Assembly: GCA_017507325.1 (NCBI GenBank)
Contig: JAFWBD010000033.1
Coordinates: 1 to 60,730, forward strand
DNA from: Clostridia bacterium
Lineage (GTDB): Bacteria > Bacillota > Clostridia > Oscillospirales > SIG627
Direction: 5' to 3'
DNA length: 60,730 nt
Shown here: in pieces, positions 41,587 to 50,401 of the stretch
How positions within the stretch are numbered: position 1 is the first letter of the stretch
Layout: every line of letters begins with the position of its first letter
Program-made: the position numbers and the translations under genes
The notes under the pieces: model-generated
Told to the model about the DNA's origin: nothing
Databases searched by the model: none
Seen by the model: only the letters and a program-made list of their open reading frames with translations

Positions 41587-41868
41587 ATGTATTCAGGACC
41601 GTTTCGCAGAGTTCCGTTTCAGCCGGATCCCTCCAATCTGCAGTACAGCGCCATGCGGGAGGAATACGCCAAAAATCTTTGGCAAAAAAGAAATGAGCGG
41701 GAAACGGGTGCTCCTCCCAAGGAGGCGGCCTCCCTTTCTCAGCTTCTGGATCTGGTTTCTCCCGAGGATTCCGCTTTGATCGCCATGATTATTTTTTTGC
41801 TGTGCGACAATACCAATAACGACGTGGTGATGCTGGGGATCCTTTTGTACGTGCTCCTTTCCAAATAA
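41587..41868 (+). CDS. Small membrane protein of unknown function
   Basis: 93 residues from ATG 41587 with AAGGGAG 5 bp ahead; a GTG 15 bp earlier overlaps the previous stop and is less likely. A polar N-terminal half (FRRVPFQPDPSNLQYSAMREE) is followed by a short hydrophobic C-terminus SALIAMIIFLLCDNTNNDVV then MLGILLYVLLSK, probably two membrane helices. No family recognised. The layout, two soluble helical proteins plus a tail membrane protein, could be a small complex. Confidence 0.7.
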   Translation: MYSGPFRRVPFQPDPSNLQYSAMREEYAKNLWQKRNERETGAPPKEAASLSQLLDLVSPEDSALIAMIIFLLCDNTNNDVVMLGILLYVLLSK

Positions 41869-41870
41869 TG

Positions 41871-41912
41871 AAAAAGCGTCTTCCGTGAAACGTTTCGCGG
41901 AAGACGCTTTTT
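41871..41912. terminator. Bidirectional terminator between the small genes and tagO
   Basis: AAAAAGCGTCTTCCG-TGAAACGTTTCG-CGGAAGACGCTTTTT, a perfect 15-bp stem usable by both convergent units. Confidence 0.95.
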
Positions 41913-41927
41913 GTGCGGAATCAAAGA

Positions 41928-43151
41928 TTAAGATCCCCGTTCCTTTCGCTCCTCTATTTCGGTGCGAACGGCATTTTTAATGTCTGTTTTGTGTTGCTCT
42001 TTCTTTTGGATCTGGTCAAATTTTTCGGGATCCTCAATGATACTGCTGTTTTGCCGTGCACCCTTGCTGCTGCGCAAAACCTTGAAATCCAAAATAATGA
42101 CCGCTACGCCGATAATCAGCACAAAGAAAGCGGTTCGAACGTTATCGGCCGTAAACATTACGGCGCAGATTCCGAGAAGAGCGGAAATGGAATACAGAAT
42201 CAAAACCGATGCCCGCTGAGAAAAACCGAGATCGATCAATCTGTGATGCAAATGCCCCCGATCGGCGGCAAAGGGGCTTTTTCCCGTCAAAATCCGCCGA
42301 ACAATGGAAAACAGCGTGTCACTGGCGGGCAGACCCAGAATCAGAAAGGGCACCAAAAAGGAAACCAACGCGTTGAATTTAAAGGTACCCAAGGCGGAAA
42401 TGGTGGCCAAGGCATACCCCAGCATCATAGCGCCCGTATCGCCCATAAACATTTTGGCGGGATGGGTGTTGAAGGGCAAAAATCCGAGACAAGCCCCTGC
42501 CAAGAGCAAAGACATCAGGGCAATGCCCGTCTGAGAGGAGCTGATGATGGCGGTCAGAACCAAGCAGAAGGAGGAAATGACCGAAACGCCGCAGGCCAGG
42601 CCGTCCAAGCCGTCGATCAAATTGATGGCGTTTGTGATTCCCACCACCCAAAACAGTGTCAAAGCAATGCTGAGCCAAGTGGGAAAGCGATAGGGCTCAC
42701 CGGCGATCATAATAAAATCGATCCGCAGTCCCGACAGAATGGGAAACAGCGCGGCAATGATCTGTCCGATCAATTTCCGCGAGGGCTTTAATTCTTTGGT
42801 ATCATCCACGATTCCGATGGCAACGATCACCAGCATTCCCATAAGAAGACCCACGATCTTCAGATCAATCTCCTCCAAAAAAAGCAGGCAGGAGACTCCG
42901 AAGGAAATGAAAATGCCGAGACCGCCGATCAGAGGGATCGGCTCCTTGTGCATTCTTCTGGCATCCTTGGGAATATCCACCGCACCGATTCGAAAGGCCA
43001 AAACGCGAACGGTGGGGGTTAAGGCAAAGGCCAGCAATACGCTGAAAAGAAAGGCCAAAAATCCGTAGATCAAATCATTTGCCGTCAAAGTGGAAAGCTC
43101 AAAGCCGGAGGAACTGGAAATCACGGCAAAGAGAGATGGCGTAATCATCAC
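41928..43151 (-). CDS. tagO: UDP-GlcNAc:undecaprenyl-phosphate GlcNAc-1-phosphate transferase (TagO/WecA)
   Basis: 407 residues, GTG 43151 or ATG 43148 as start; it overlaps trpS. About ten membrane helices with MraY/WecA motifs: GGLGIFISF near 75, DDTKELKPSRKLIGQI, NAINLIDGLDGLACGV (catalytic D region), FNTHPAKMFMGDTGAMMLG, and the cytosolic HLHHRLIDLG loop typical of the WecA group rather than MraY. It begins teichoic-acid or other undecaprenyl-linked glycan synthesis. A charged C-terminal tail extends about 40 residues beyond the core. Confidence 0.93.
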   Translation of the reverse strand: MMITPSLFAVISSSSGFELSTLTANDLIYGFLAFLFSVLLAFALTPTVRVLAFRIGAVDIPKDARRMHKEPIPLIGGLGIFISFGVSCLLFLEEIDLKIVGLLMGMLVIVAIGIVDDTKELKPSRKLIGQIIAALFPILSGLRIDFIMIAGEPYRFPTWLSIALTLFWVVGITNAINLIDGLDGLACGVSVISSFCLVLTAIISSSQTGIALMSLLLAGACLGFLPFNTHPAKMFMGDTGAMMLGYALATISALGTFKFNALVSFLVPFLILGLPASDTLFSIVRRILTGKSPFAADRGHLHHRLIDLGFSQRASVLILYSISALLGICAVMFTADNVRTAFFVLIIGVAVIILDFKVLRSSKGARQNSSIIEDPEKFDQIQKKEQHKTDIKNAVRTEIEERKERGS

Positions 43152-44161
43152 TTGCTGTTCGGCAGATAGAAGCCGACCTTTCTGTAAACTTTTTGTATGG
43201 TTTTTCTTGCAATGCAGGAGGCTTTTTCCGTTCCCTCCCGCAGGATGCCGTCCAAATAAGCCTTGTCACGGGTCAAAAGGTCAAATTCCTTCTGTACGGG
43301 GGCGAGCACGTCGGCACAGGCTTCTCCCACCGCAATTTTGAAATCTCCGTAGCCCTTCCCCTCAAATTCCCGCTCGATCTCTTCGGCGCTCTTTCCGGTC
43401 AGGGAGGAATAAATATTGACCAGGTTGTAAATACCGAGCCTTGCGGGATCGGCGGCCACCACAGCCTCCGAATCGGTGACGGCACGCTTGAATTTGCGAA
43501 TGATATCGTCTTTGCGGTCCAGCATAAAGATGGAGGCGTTGGCATTGGGGTCGGATTTGGACATTTTTCTCTCCGGCTCAGCCAGGGACATAATTCTGGC
43601 GCTGGATTTTAAAATATAGGCTTCGGGCACCGTGAAGGTGGGGGAGTAGCTGTTATTAAAGCGGGTGGCGATATCCCTTGTCAATTCAATGTGCTGCTTT
43701 TGATCGGAGCCTACGGGTACCAGATCTGCCTGATACAGCAGAATATCCGCCGCCATCAGAACGGGATAGGTAAAAAGTCCCGCATTGATATTATCGGCAT
43801 GTTTTTGAGATTTATCCTTAAACTGTGTCATACGGGAAAGCTCACCGAACATGGTATTGCATCCCAAAACCCAGGAAAGCTGTGTGTGCTCGGGAATGTG
43901 GCTCTGCAAAAAGAAGGTCGCTTTTTTCGGATCGATCCCGCAGGCCAAATAAAGGGCAAGGGTGTCCAGACTCTTTTTTCTCAAAACCGCAGGCTCCTGC
44001 CGCACCGTAATGGCGTGAAGATCCGCTACACAGTAAATACATTCAAATTGATCCTGCAGATCAGCCCAATTCTTTAAGGCGCCCAGATAATTTCCGAGGG
44101 TCAGATTACCCGAGGGCTGAACGGCCGAAAAGATGCGCTTCTGCTTGGTTGATTGCTCCAT
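43148..44161 (-). CDS. trpS: Tryptophan--tRNA ligase
   Basis: 337 residues, standard for bacterial TrpRS. Class I signatures are PSGNLTLGNYLGA (HIGH equivalent) near 17 and RKMSKSDPN near 200; VADLHAITV and PVGSDQKQHIELTRDIA are typical tryptophan-enzyme segments. No T-box leader was seen before it, which would be common for trpS in Firmicutes; the gap to the promoter is short. Co-transcribed with tagO. Confidence 0.97.
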   Translation of the reverse strand: MEQSTKQKRIFSAVQPSGNLTLGNYLGALKNWADLQDQFECIYCVADLHAITVRQEPAVLRKKSLDTLALYLACGIDPKKATFFLQSHIPEHTQLSWVLGCNTMFGELSRMTQFKDKSQKHADNINAGLFTYPVLMAADILLYQADLVPVGSDQKQHIELTRDIATRFNNSYSPTFTVPEAYILKSSARIMSLAEPERKMSKSDPNANASIFMLDRKDDIIRKFKRAVTDSEAVVAADPARLGIYNLVNIYSSLTGKSAEEIEREFEGKGYGDFKIAVGEACADVLAPVQKEFDLLTRDKAYLDGILREGTEKASCIARKTIQKVYRKVGFYLPNSK

Positions 44162-44206
44162 AACAAATTCCTTTCTGAGGAGAACGTTTTTGGTAAAAGC
44201 CCTCCC

Positions 44207-44235
44207 ATTATAGCACAGCCTTTTTCATTTTTCAA
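44207..44235 (-). promoter_or_regulatory. Promoter of trpS-tagO
   Basis: Minus strand TTGAAA (44230-44235), 17 bp, TATAAT (44207-44212), 46 bp before the start; too close for a T-box. Confidence 0.92.
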
Positions 44236-44305
44236 GACTTGTCGACAGAAAGTTCTCTTCGATCGAAAAAAGGCGCTCCTTCCTGCAAGCGAAAGGCTTT
44301 TCGGA

Positions 44306-47299
44306 TTATGAATAAAAGTCTTTGTGAATTTTTTTTGCCCTTTCGGCCAATTTTCTCATGCATTCGCAGTCTACCTTGCAGACTCTGCGGTCATAGCTCA
44401 GAAGGCCGTTGGTCTCATCCTCCACGTCGGAGAGCTGAGTCAGCACCGTGGCACCGAGCCCCTTGGTCAGAAAGGGAAGGACCTCTTTATCGTAAAGGCT
44501 TGTCAAAGCGGTGCGGAAGGCCTGTTCCTCCTTGAAAAAGCGATAGCCGTAGGTATCCTTTTCGTTAAAGCAGTGCCCGGCGGGCTTATAGGAATATCCG
44601 CCGAATTCGGAGAGCACCGTGGGGCGCTCGGCTTCCTTCAGATGGATCTTCTTAAAATAAATATGCTCGCTCACCACGTCGCTTTCCTTTTCACCAAACC
44701 AGCCCGAGGTACTGTCGTAAATTCGGGTGGGATCGTTTTTCTTCAGAATTCGGTAGCATTCATCGGCGGAAAACTGACCCCAGCCCTCGTTGAATACGGT
44801 GTAATAGACCACGCAAGGGCTCGTGCGCAAAAGATCCTGAATCTCTTTGGCTGTTTTCAAAAAGCTTTCCCTTGCCTTTTTTGAAACCTGATGGGAGATC
44901 CCCTTTCGGATCCCCAGTGTCGGCAGGGCAGTATCCCAAAAGAAGGAATAGTTACCCGTATTGATCATATCCTGAAAAACGGCCATTCCCAAACGGTCGC
45001 ATTCATAGTAAAAAAGCGCAGGTTCAAGCTTGATATGCTTGCGGAGCATATTGTATCCGCATTCCTTCATTTTTAAAATATCGTAGCGGTAGCCCTCCGA
45101 GGAGGCGGGCAGGAAAATGCCGTCGGGATAGTAGCCTTGATCCAAAATTCCGTGAAAATAATAGGGCTTCCCGTTGAGGCAAAGAAGCTTTTGCCCCTTT
45201 CGTTCTTCGATCCCAACGGTGCGCAGAGCAAAATAGGATTGAATGCGGTCCTTTCCGCAAAAAACCGTGAAGCGGTACAGAAAGGGATCCTCGGGAGACC
45301 AAAGCCTTCCCTCGGGAAGGGAGAGGGTGAGGAGGTCGCCTTTGAAAATGAATTCTTCCGCTCCGTTTTCCGTTTGCAGAATCAGCCTTTTTTTCTCCTC
45401 GCCGCCTTCAAATTCCAGATTGACGTCGCTTTGGGTCGAAGTGGCTTTGACACTTTGAATATACGTCTCGGGAACGCTCTCCATCCAAACCGTTTGCCAG
45501 ATGCCGCTGACCTTGGTATACCACATTCCACCCGGCTTTTCGGTTTGCTTTCCGTAGGGCAGATCGGTGGAAAGGGGATCGGTACAGCGAAGGGATACCG
45601 TGTTTTCTCCCTCTGTCAGATAAGGGGTAACGTCAAAGGAAAAGGGGGTATACCCGCCCTCGTGGGAGCCTAAGGAAATTTCGTTGAAGAAAACCTCACA
45701 AAGCTGATCCACCGCACCGAAATGCAGGATCACCCGATCCCGACAAAATCCCTCGGGAAGGGAAAAGCTCTTTCGGTAGATCAGAACGTCCCGAGCCTCG
45801 AAAATCTTCTCGACGCCCGAAAGTCGGCTTTCGGGAGGGAAGGGAACGGTGATCGTTCCCCGATGGATGAGAGCGCTGTCCCGTTCTACGGAAAAATCCC
45901 AAGCACCGTTGAGACACAAATAGGAATCCCGCACCAATTGAGGGCGTGGGTAATCGGAAAAGGGGATCGCGGTTCGGGAAAGCGCTTCTTCAAAGGGGGT
46001 GGTCAAAACCGCCGTTTCCCGCTTTTTCGCCTCTTTCAAACGAAATACAAGAAGAAAAACGGGAAGAAGGACAAGAGCCGCCCACAAGAAAATATCGGCA
46101 CTTGGAACAAAGGAGGTCGTTCCGTCTCCGTTGACAACGGTTTCGGCCCCGCTCAACACGGCTTTTCCGATCCAAGGACCCACAACACCGGGAATCAGCA
46201 CCTGAGAAAAAATTCGAATTCCCTGAAATTTGCCCGCAGCCCCCACGGGGGTCTTCTCGCGGATCACGGCACCGAATACCGCCATCCCCGAAAGATAGCC
46301 GCACATCATCAGAAGAGAGCCCGAAAATACGGGAAGCGTGCTGCGGGTGAAAAAGAGAATCCCATATCCCGCAAGCAAAAGACAAAGAGAGATCAGCGCC
46401 GAGGAGAAAAAGCCCGCACGGTCAAATCGTTTTCCCCAAAAGGCGGTGAACACCGAGGCCAGCACAATGGCGGGGGCCATAATCAAAACGTAATTTGTCA
46501 TCCCCAGCGATACCTCATAGTACAAAATGAGGTAAGGCATAAAGATCTGAATGGAAATATTAAACAGTGCAAAGGTGAAAAGCCCCTTGTACAGAGAGGC
46601 GTTTCGGAGGGCGGTTTTGGGGAGAAATCCGTGAAGAATTCCGCGCCAAACACTCTCTTTTGTGGGTTGAATGGGCGCTTCCCGTACCAAAAAGATTCCC
46701 AGAAGGCCGATGGCACATACAGTCGTTCCGATGATGGCAAAAATCAAGCTCCAGCTTTCGGGAGAATTCAAATCGAAAAACATAAAGGAACCGAATACCG
46801 CCAATATGGCCACCAACGGCATCATGGCGTTGATTCCCTCGGCGGCACCTCGATTCTTTTTGTCGGTGCAATCGGTCAGATAGGCGTTAAAGGCGGCATC
46901 GTTGGCTGTGGAGCCGAAGAAGGTCATCACACAGTCCATCACCACCGTCAGCGTAATGCCGAGAGAGGCGGCGGAAACGGTGGGGAAATGACGGGAGAGA
47001 AAATCCGTGCGAAGAAAAACGAAAGAAAAAATGGAAATTCCCCACAAGAGATATCCCCCGCACATCAAGGCCTTCCGCTTGCCCCAACGGTCGGACAGAG
47101 CTCCCATCACCACGCAGGTCACCGTGGCAGTCACGGCGGAGGCGGCTACCATAGCGGAAATATCGGCGGCATCGGCTCTGAACATTTTGTAGATAAAGAC
47201 GTTGAAATACATATTCTCCACCACCCAGGCCACCTGCCCGATGAGACTGAATACGGCAATGGAGATCCAAAAGCGTACGTTCGGTTTGGTTTTGTTCAT
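44306..47299 (-). CDS. MFS transporter fused in frame to a family 2 glycoside hydrolase
   Basis: 997 residues from ATG 47299 after GGAG. Residues 1-425 are a complete twelve-helix MFS transporter (DRWGKRKAL loop after helix 2; GTTVCAIGLLGIFLVRE ending the first half; AFWGKRFDRAG equivalent in the second). After a 25-residue linker, residues 450-997 are a GH2 enzyme: sugar-binding YPRPQLVRDSYLCLNGAWDF, the immunoglobulin-like middle, and a TIM barrel with acid/base E838 (FNEGWGQF) and nucleophile E898 (LSEFGGYS). The junction has no stop or frameshift. The hydrolase would lie in the cytosol at the transporter exit. Specificity (galactoside, glucuronide or mannoside) not readable. Confidence 0.88.
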   Translation of the reverse strand: MNKTKPNVRFWISIAVFSLIGQVAWVVENMYFNVFIYKMFRADAADISAMVAASAVTATVTCVVMGALSDRWGKRKALMCGGYLLWGISIFSFVFLRTDFLSRHFPTVSAASLGITLTVVMDCVMTFFGSTANDAAFNAYLTDCTDKKNRGAAEGINAMMPLVAILAVFGSFMFFDLNSPESWSLIFAIIGTTVCAIGLLGIFLVREAPIQPTKESVWRGILHGFLPKTALRNASLYKGLFTFALFNISIQIFMPYLILYYEVSLGMTNYVLIMAPAIVLASVFTAFWGKRFDRAGFFSSALISLCLLLAGYGILFFTRSTLPVFSGSLLMMCGYLSGMAVFGAVIREKTPVGAAGKFQGIRIFSQVLIPGVVGPWIGKAVLSGAETVVNGDGTTSFVPSADIFLWAALVLLPVFLLVFRLKEAKKRETAVLTTPFEEALSRTAIPFSDYPRPQLVRDSYLCLNGAWDFSVERDSALIHRGTITVPFPPESRLSGVEKIFEARDVLIYRKSFSLPEGFCRDRVILHFGAVDQLCEVFFNEISLGSHEGGYTPFSFDVTPYLTEGENTVSLRCTDPLSTDLPYGKQTEKPGGMWYTKVSGIWQTVWMESVPETYIQSVKATSTQSDVNLEFEGGEEKKRLILQTENGAEEFIFKGDLLTLSLPEGRLWSPEDPFLYRFTVFCGKDRIQSYFALRTVGIEERKGQKLLCLNGKPYYFHGILDQGYYPDGIFLPASSEGYRYDILKMKECGYNMLRKHIKLEPALFYYECDRLGMAVFQDMINTGNYSFFWDTALPTLGIRKGISHQVSKKARESFLKTAKEIQDLLRTSPCVVYYTVFNEGWGQFSADECYRILKKNDPTRIYDSTSGWFGEKESDVVSEHIYFKKIHLKEAERPTVLSEFGGYSYKPAGHCFNEKDTYGYRFFKEEQAFRTALTSLYDKEVLPFLTKGLGATVLTQLSDVEDETNGLLSYDRRVCKVDCECMRKLAERAKKIHKDFYS

Positions 47300-47326
47300 A
47301 AGATCGCTCCGTTGGTTTGATGCATC

Positions 47327-47355
47327 ATTGTACCACAGTTTTGAAAAACAAGCAA
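47327..47355 (-). promoter_or_regulatory. Promoter of the MFS-GH2 gene
   Basis: Minus strand TTGCTT (47350-47355), 17 bp, TACAAT (47327-47332). It follows directly on the terminator of the upstream sugar operon. Confidence 0.75.
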
Positions 47356-47371
47356 GCACTTCAAAACAAAA

Positions 47372-47415
47372 GCCCGAGGACCGAACGCTTTCTTGGAAGA
47401 TTCGGTGCTTCGGGC
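47372..47415 (-). terminator. Terminator of the aph-capA-isomerase-kinase operon
   Basis: On the minus strand GCCCGA and CCGAA pair with TTCGG and TCGGGC around a 15-base loop with small mismatches, followed by TTTTGTTTTG. Confidence 0.7.
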
Positions 47416-47422
47416 AATTCTT

Positions 47423-48376
47423 TTATGACAGATAGGGTTGGATCTCCTCTATGCTCGGAACGCTGGATATACCGCCCGAGCGCGTGGTGGACATCCCCGC
47501 GGAAACGCAGGCAAAATGCGCGGCCTCACGCAGCTTTTCCTCGGAAAGAAGGGCGGGATCCTCACGGAAACGCAACAGCTTGAAAAGAACGCTGCCTCCG
47601 AAAATATCGCCGGCTCCGGTGGTATCCTTTCGGCGGAAGCTGTCGATTCCGGGGACTTTTCCCTTGGCAATGGGATTGCAAAATACACAGCCGTCCGCAC
47701 CGCAGGTCACGAAGACCAATTTACAGTCAAATTCCTTGAGAATGGTCTCGGCGCCCTCTTCGGGAGAAAGTCCGAACAAAAACTCCACCTCGTCATCGCT
47801 GATCTTGACCACGTCGGCCATTTTCAGACCCCACAGCATGGCTTCCTTTGCCTTCTCGAGGCTCCTCCAAAGGGGCTTTCGTAAATTGGGATCAAAGGTG
47901 ATGAGCTTTCCCTTTTCCTTGGCGTATAAAACCGCTTTTTCTGTGGCTGTTTTGGAGGGCTCGTCGGTGAGGGAAAGGGTACCGAAATGAAGCACCTTGG
48001 CTTCATCGATCAGAGAAAGGTCGATCTCCTCAAAGGAAAGTCTGGTGTCGGCTCCGGGCTTGCGGGCAAAGGAAAATTCCCGATCTCCCGTTTCATCCAG
48101 CGTCACGAAGGCCAGGGTGGTGAAGGTGCTTTCATCCACGATCATGCCTCGGGTTTCGATTCCTGCCTTCCGAAGCGTTTCCAGCAGCAATCTGCCGAAA
48201 GCATCGTTTCCCACCTTGCCCAGCATTGCGGCTTTAGCACCGAATTTTGCCAGCGCGGCCAAAAAATTGGCAGGAGCTCCGCCGGGGTGAGCCGCCATGG
48301 TAGGATAGCCGTCCCCGTCAACGGATTGGCAGGTAAAATCAATGAGCACCTCGCCCATTGCAACAACGTCGGTCAT
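47423..48376 (-). CDS. PfkB-family carbohydrate kinase, fructokinase-like
   Basis: 317 residues; I choose ATG 48376, 6 bp after AAGGAG, over the ATG three bases earlier. PfkB motifs: HPGGAPANFLAALAKFGAKAAM at 31, AHLH-equivalent LHFGTLSLTDEPS, and the ATP/anion-hole signature DTTGAGDIFGGSVLF near 257 with catalytic D. Closest to ScrK/fructokinase types; it would make fructose 6-phosphate. The isomerase gene just upstream suggests mannose to fructose to fructose 6-phosphate, but 2-keto-sugars such as xylulose are alternatives. Confidence 0.85.
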   Translation of the reverse strand: MTDVVAMGEVLIDFTCQSVDGDGYPTMAAHPGGAPANFLAALAKFGAKAAMLGKVGNDAFGRLLLETLRKAGIETRGMIVDESTFTTLAFVTLDETGDREFSFARKPGADTRLSFEEIDLSLIDEAKVLHFGTLSLTDEPSKTATEKAVLYAKEKGKLITFDPNLRKPLWRSLEKAKEAMLWGLKMADVVKISDDEVEFLFGLSPEEGAETILKEFDCKLVFVTCGADGCVFCNPIAKGKVPGIDSFRRKDTTGAGDIFGGSVLFKLLRFREDPALLSEEKLREAAHFACVSAGMSTTRSGGISSVPSIEEIQPYLS

Positions 48377-48394
48377 CATAGTCTCCTTATCAAT

Positions 48395-49081
48395 TTATTT
48401 TGCCTTGGGGTATTCGTTGCACAGCAAGCGGTAAGGGGGCTCGTCCTCCTCAATGGTGGGAAAACGCCCCACGGGGGGAGAGAAGCGATTGTCGGTATTA
48501 TCATCGTTACACTGGCTCACCTCGCCCAAAAGCACCGCGCCCGTTCCTTCCTCCACCGAAAAATCGTGGTACAGAAATTGCTGAACGTGAATGCTCTCTC
48601 CGGGAGTCAGTCGAATTTGGGTGCCTGCGGGAACCGTGTAGGTTCTGCCGTCGGTATGGACCGTAACGTCCGATTCAAAATCCACCTCTTCATTGGGAAG
48701 AGAATTGTATACGCGGATCAAAACGTTTCCGCCTCCGCGGTTGATGATATCCTCGGTTTTGTACCAATGGAAGTGGTTGGGGGCGTATTGACCCTCTTTT
48801 AAATAGAGGAGCTTTTCCGCGTAGACCTTGGGATAGCGCTCTGCCATGGCTCGGTTTCCGTTGCGAATGGTAATGAGGGAGAATCCGAAACGGTCAAAAT
48901 CACCTTTTCCGTAATCGGTAATGTCCCATCCCAGCATACAGTCCCGCACCTCGTCGTATTCGTGGCCGATATTTTCCCATTCCTCGGGCGTGAAATGGCA
49001 AAAGGGAGGAAGGTAACAGCAGTGCTTTTGGCACATTGCCTCCAATTCCTTCAATGCTTTGTTGATCTCCGAACGCTTCAT
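48395..49081 (-). CDS. D-lyxose / D-mannose isomerase
   Basis: 228 residues of the D-lyxose isomerase cupin family (YdaE type). Cupin metal site NHFHWYKTEDIINRGGGN gives H-x-H and E; a second histidine lies in HVQQFLYHDFSVEE. Family members convert D-lyxose to D-xylulose and D-mannose to D-fructose. Start ATG 49081 after AAAGGAAA. It is between the CapA-like and kinase genes with gaps of 15-19 bp, an ordered catabolic unit. Confidence 0.85.
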   Translation of the reverse strand: MKRSEINKALKELEAMCQKHCCYLPPFCHFTPEEWENIGHEYDEVRDCMLGWDITDYGKGDFDRFGFSLITIRNGNRAMAERYPKVYAEKLLYLKEGQYAPNHFHWYKTEDIINRGGGNVLIRVYNSLPNEEVDFESDVTVHTDGRTYTVPAGTQIRLTPGESIHVQQFLYHDFSVEEGTGAVLLGEVSQCNDDNTDNRFSPPVGRFPTIEEDEPPYRLLCNEYPKAK

Positions 49082-49096
49082 AGAAATTTCCTTTCT

Positions 49097-50368
49097 TTAG
49101 CTTAATTTTACCGTTCCGTCGGGCAGGATTACCGTTCCGAAGGGGGCACTCATTTCGGCGTAGCGCTCCAGAATGCCGCCGTCCCACTTGACCCTCGGCC
49201 AACCGATCTGGGAATGGGGCTTTCCGAGACCCAATTCCACGGGCAACAGCTTCAATTCCTTCAAAACGCCGCCCTCGAATTCAAAGAAGGGGATCACCGC
49301 CTCCATCATCACGCTCTGGCGCTGAAGACCTACGGTAAAATCACGGGTTCTCTTGCGGAATACCTCGTAAACGCCCGCATCGGGGGTCAGGCCGTATTTA
49401 CGGTAATAATCGTCGGGAATGATCTTTCCGTTTTCCAGATGGAGAATAAAGTCACCCAGCGAATAGAAAATGGGGAAGCCCTTGTAGATCTCCAAGGGAC
49501 GGAGCAGGTGGGGGCCGTGTCCCAGCACTGCGTGGGCACCGGCATCAATGCACATATGGCAGAAATCGGCAAGAAAATCGGGAACTGCTTCCTTGTCGCC
49601 CTTTTCGCAGTTGTGAGAATGAATGGAGATCAAAACGATGTCTGCCTGGAAGCGGGCATCCCGAATGGCGGTTTTGATGCGGTCCAGGTCCTCCTGATTC
49701 ATACGGTAGGTGATCTTCGGCTCGCCGATGCGGAATTCGGTTTTGCAGAAATCCAGAACCCCCTCCTTGGGAGGATTGCGGTAGCCCTCCTTCACCAGAA
49801 TGTTGTTGTAGTCGTTCAGCCCCACCTTGTCGGCAATGGCAGAAAGCTGGTCGAATTCCTCGCGGGGCAGATAGATCACCTGCTCGGTTCTCAGCGGGTT
49901 GATACCGGGTCTTCCGCGAAGATCGCGGGATTGCTCGCCGGCCTCGGCACCGTAAGAATAGCTGGAGGTGCAGGAGATCACGGCCGCTCTGCCGGCAGGA
50001 GTATCGATGTAAGCGGGGGCAGTGGCTTCTGCCAGAGTTCTTCCGCCGCCGCTGGAGGGAAGCCCCACCGCCTTGATATTGTCCAGTGTCTGCAGAAAGC
50101 CCTCGTAGGAATAGTCCATACAGTGGTTGTTGGCAGGCGTGGTGACGTTAAAGCCGAAGTCCAGCGCATCCCGCAAAACCTCGGGCTCGGTTCTCAGCCA
50201 GGTTCCCCCGCTGTATTTTCCGGGGTAGCAATCCTCGCAAACCGTAGTCTCCAGATTGAAAAAGCGCACGTCGCCTTGCATAATATAGTCCCGAACCTCT
50301 TCGAAGCCGTCGTAATACTTGGGAAGCCTTTTTTGAAGCGCGCAATCGCCTACTGCCGTAATTTTCAT
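49097..50368 (-). CDS. CapA-family metallophosphatase-like protein
   Basis: 423 residues. Calcineurin-like fold of the CapA/PgsA group: AVGDCALQK at the N-terminus, FFNLETTVCED, NVTTPANNHCMDYSYEGF, ISIHSHNCEK and AVLGHGPHLLRPLEIYKGFPIFYSLGDFI. CapA proteins act in poly-gamma-glutamate capsule synthesis, but those are exported with an N-terminal anchor; this one has no signal or membrane helix, so it is probably a cytosolic hydrolase with the same fold. Placement before a sugar isomerase and kinase suggests a carbohydrate phosphate substrate. Confidence 0.82.
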   Translation of the reverse strand: MKITAVGDCALQKRLPKYYDGFEEVRDYIMQGDVRFFNLETTVCEDCYPGKYSGGTWLRTEPEVLRDALDFGFNVTTPANNHCMDYSYEGFLQTLDNIKAVGLPSSGGGRTLAEATAPAYIDTPAGRAAVISCTSSYSYGAEAGEQSRDLRGRPGINPLRTEQVIYLPREEFDQLSAIADKVGLNDYNNILVKEGYRNPPKEGVLDFCKTEFRIGEPKITYRMNQEDLDRIKTAIRDARFQADIVLISIHSHNCEKGDKEAVPDFLADFCHMCIDAGAHAVLGHGPHLLRPLEIYKGFPIFYSLGDFILHLENGKIIPDDYYRKYGLTPDAGVYEVFRKRTRDFTVGLQRQSVMMEAVIPFFEFEGGVLKELKLLPVELGLGKPHSQIGWPRVKWDGGILERYAEMSAPFGTVILPDGTVKLS

Positions 50369-50401
50369 GGTACACCTCTTTTTATGAATGTTTATTTTGA
50401 T

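Noticed and set aside
44162..44206. T-box leader for trpS
   Set aside because: The promoter is only about 46 bp from the start codon, too short for a T-box.
45722..47320. 532-codon plus-strand frame opposite the MFS-GH2 gene
   Set aside because: Antisense to transmembrane segments, which produces charged Gly/His/Arg-rich translation; no start signal.
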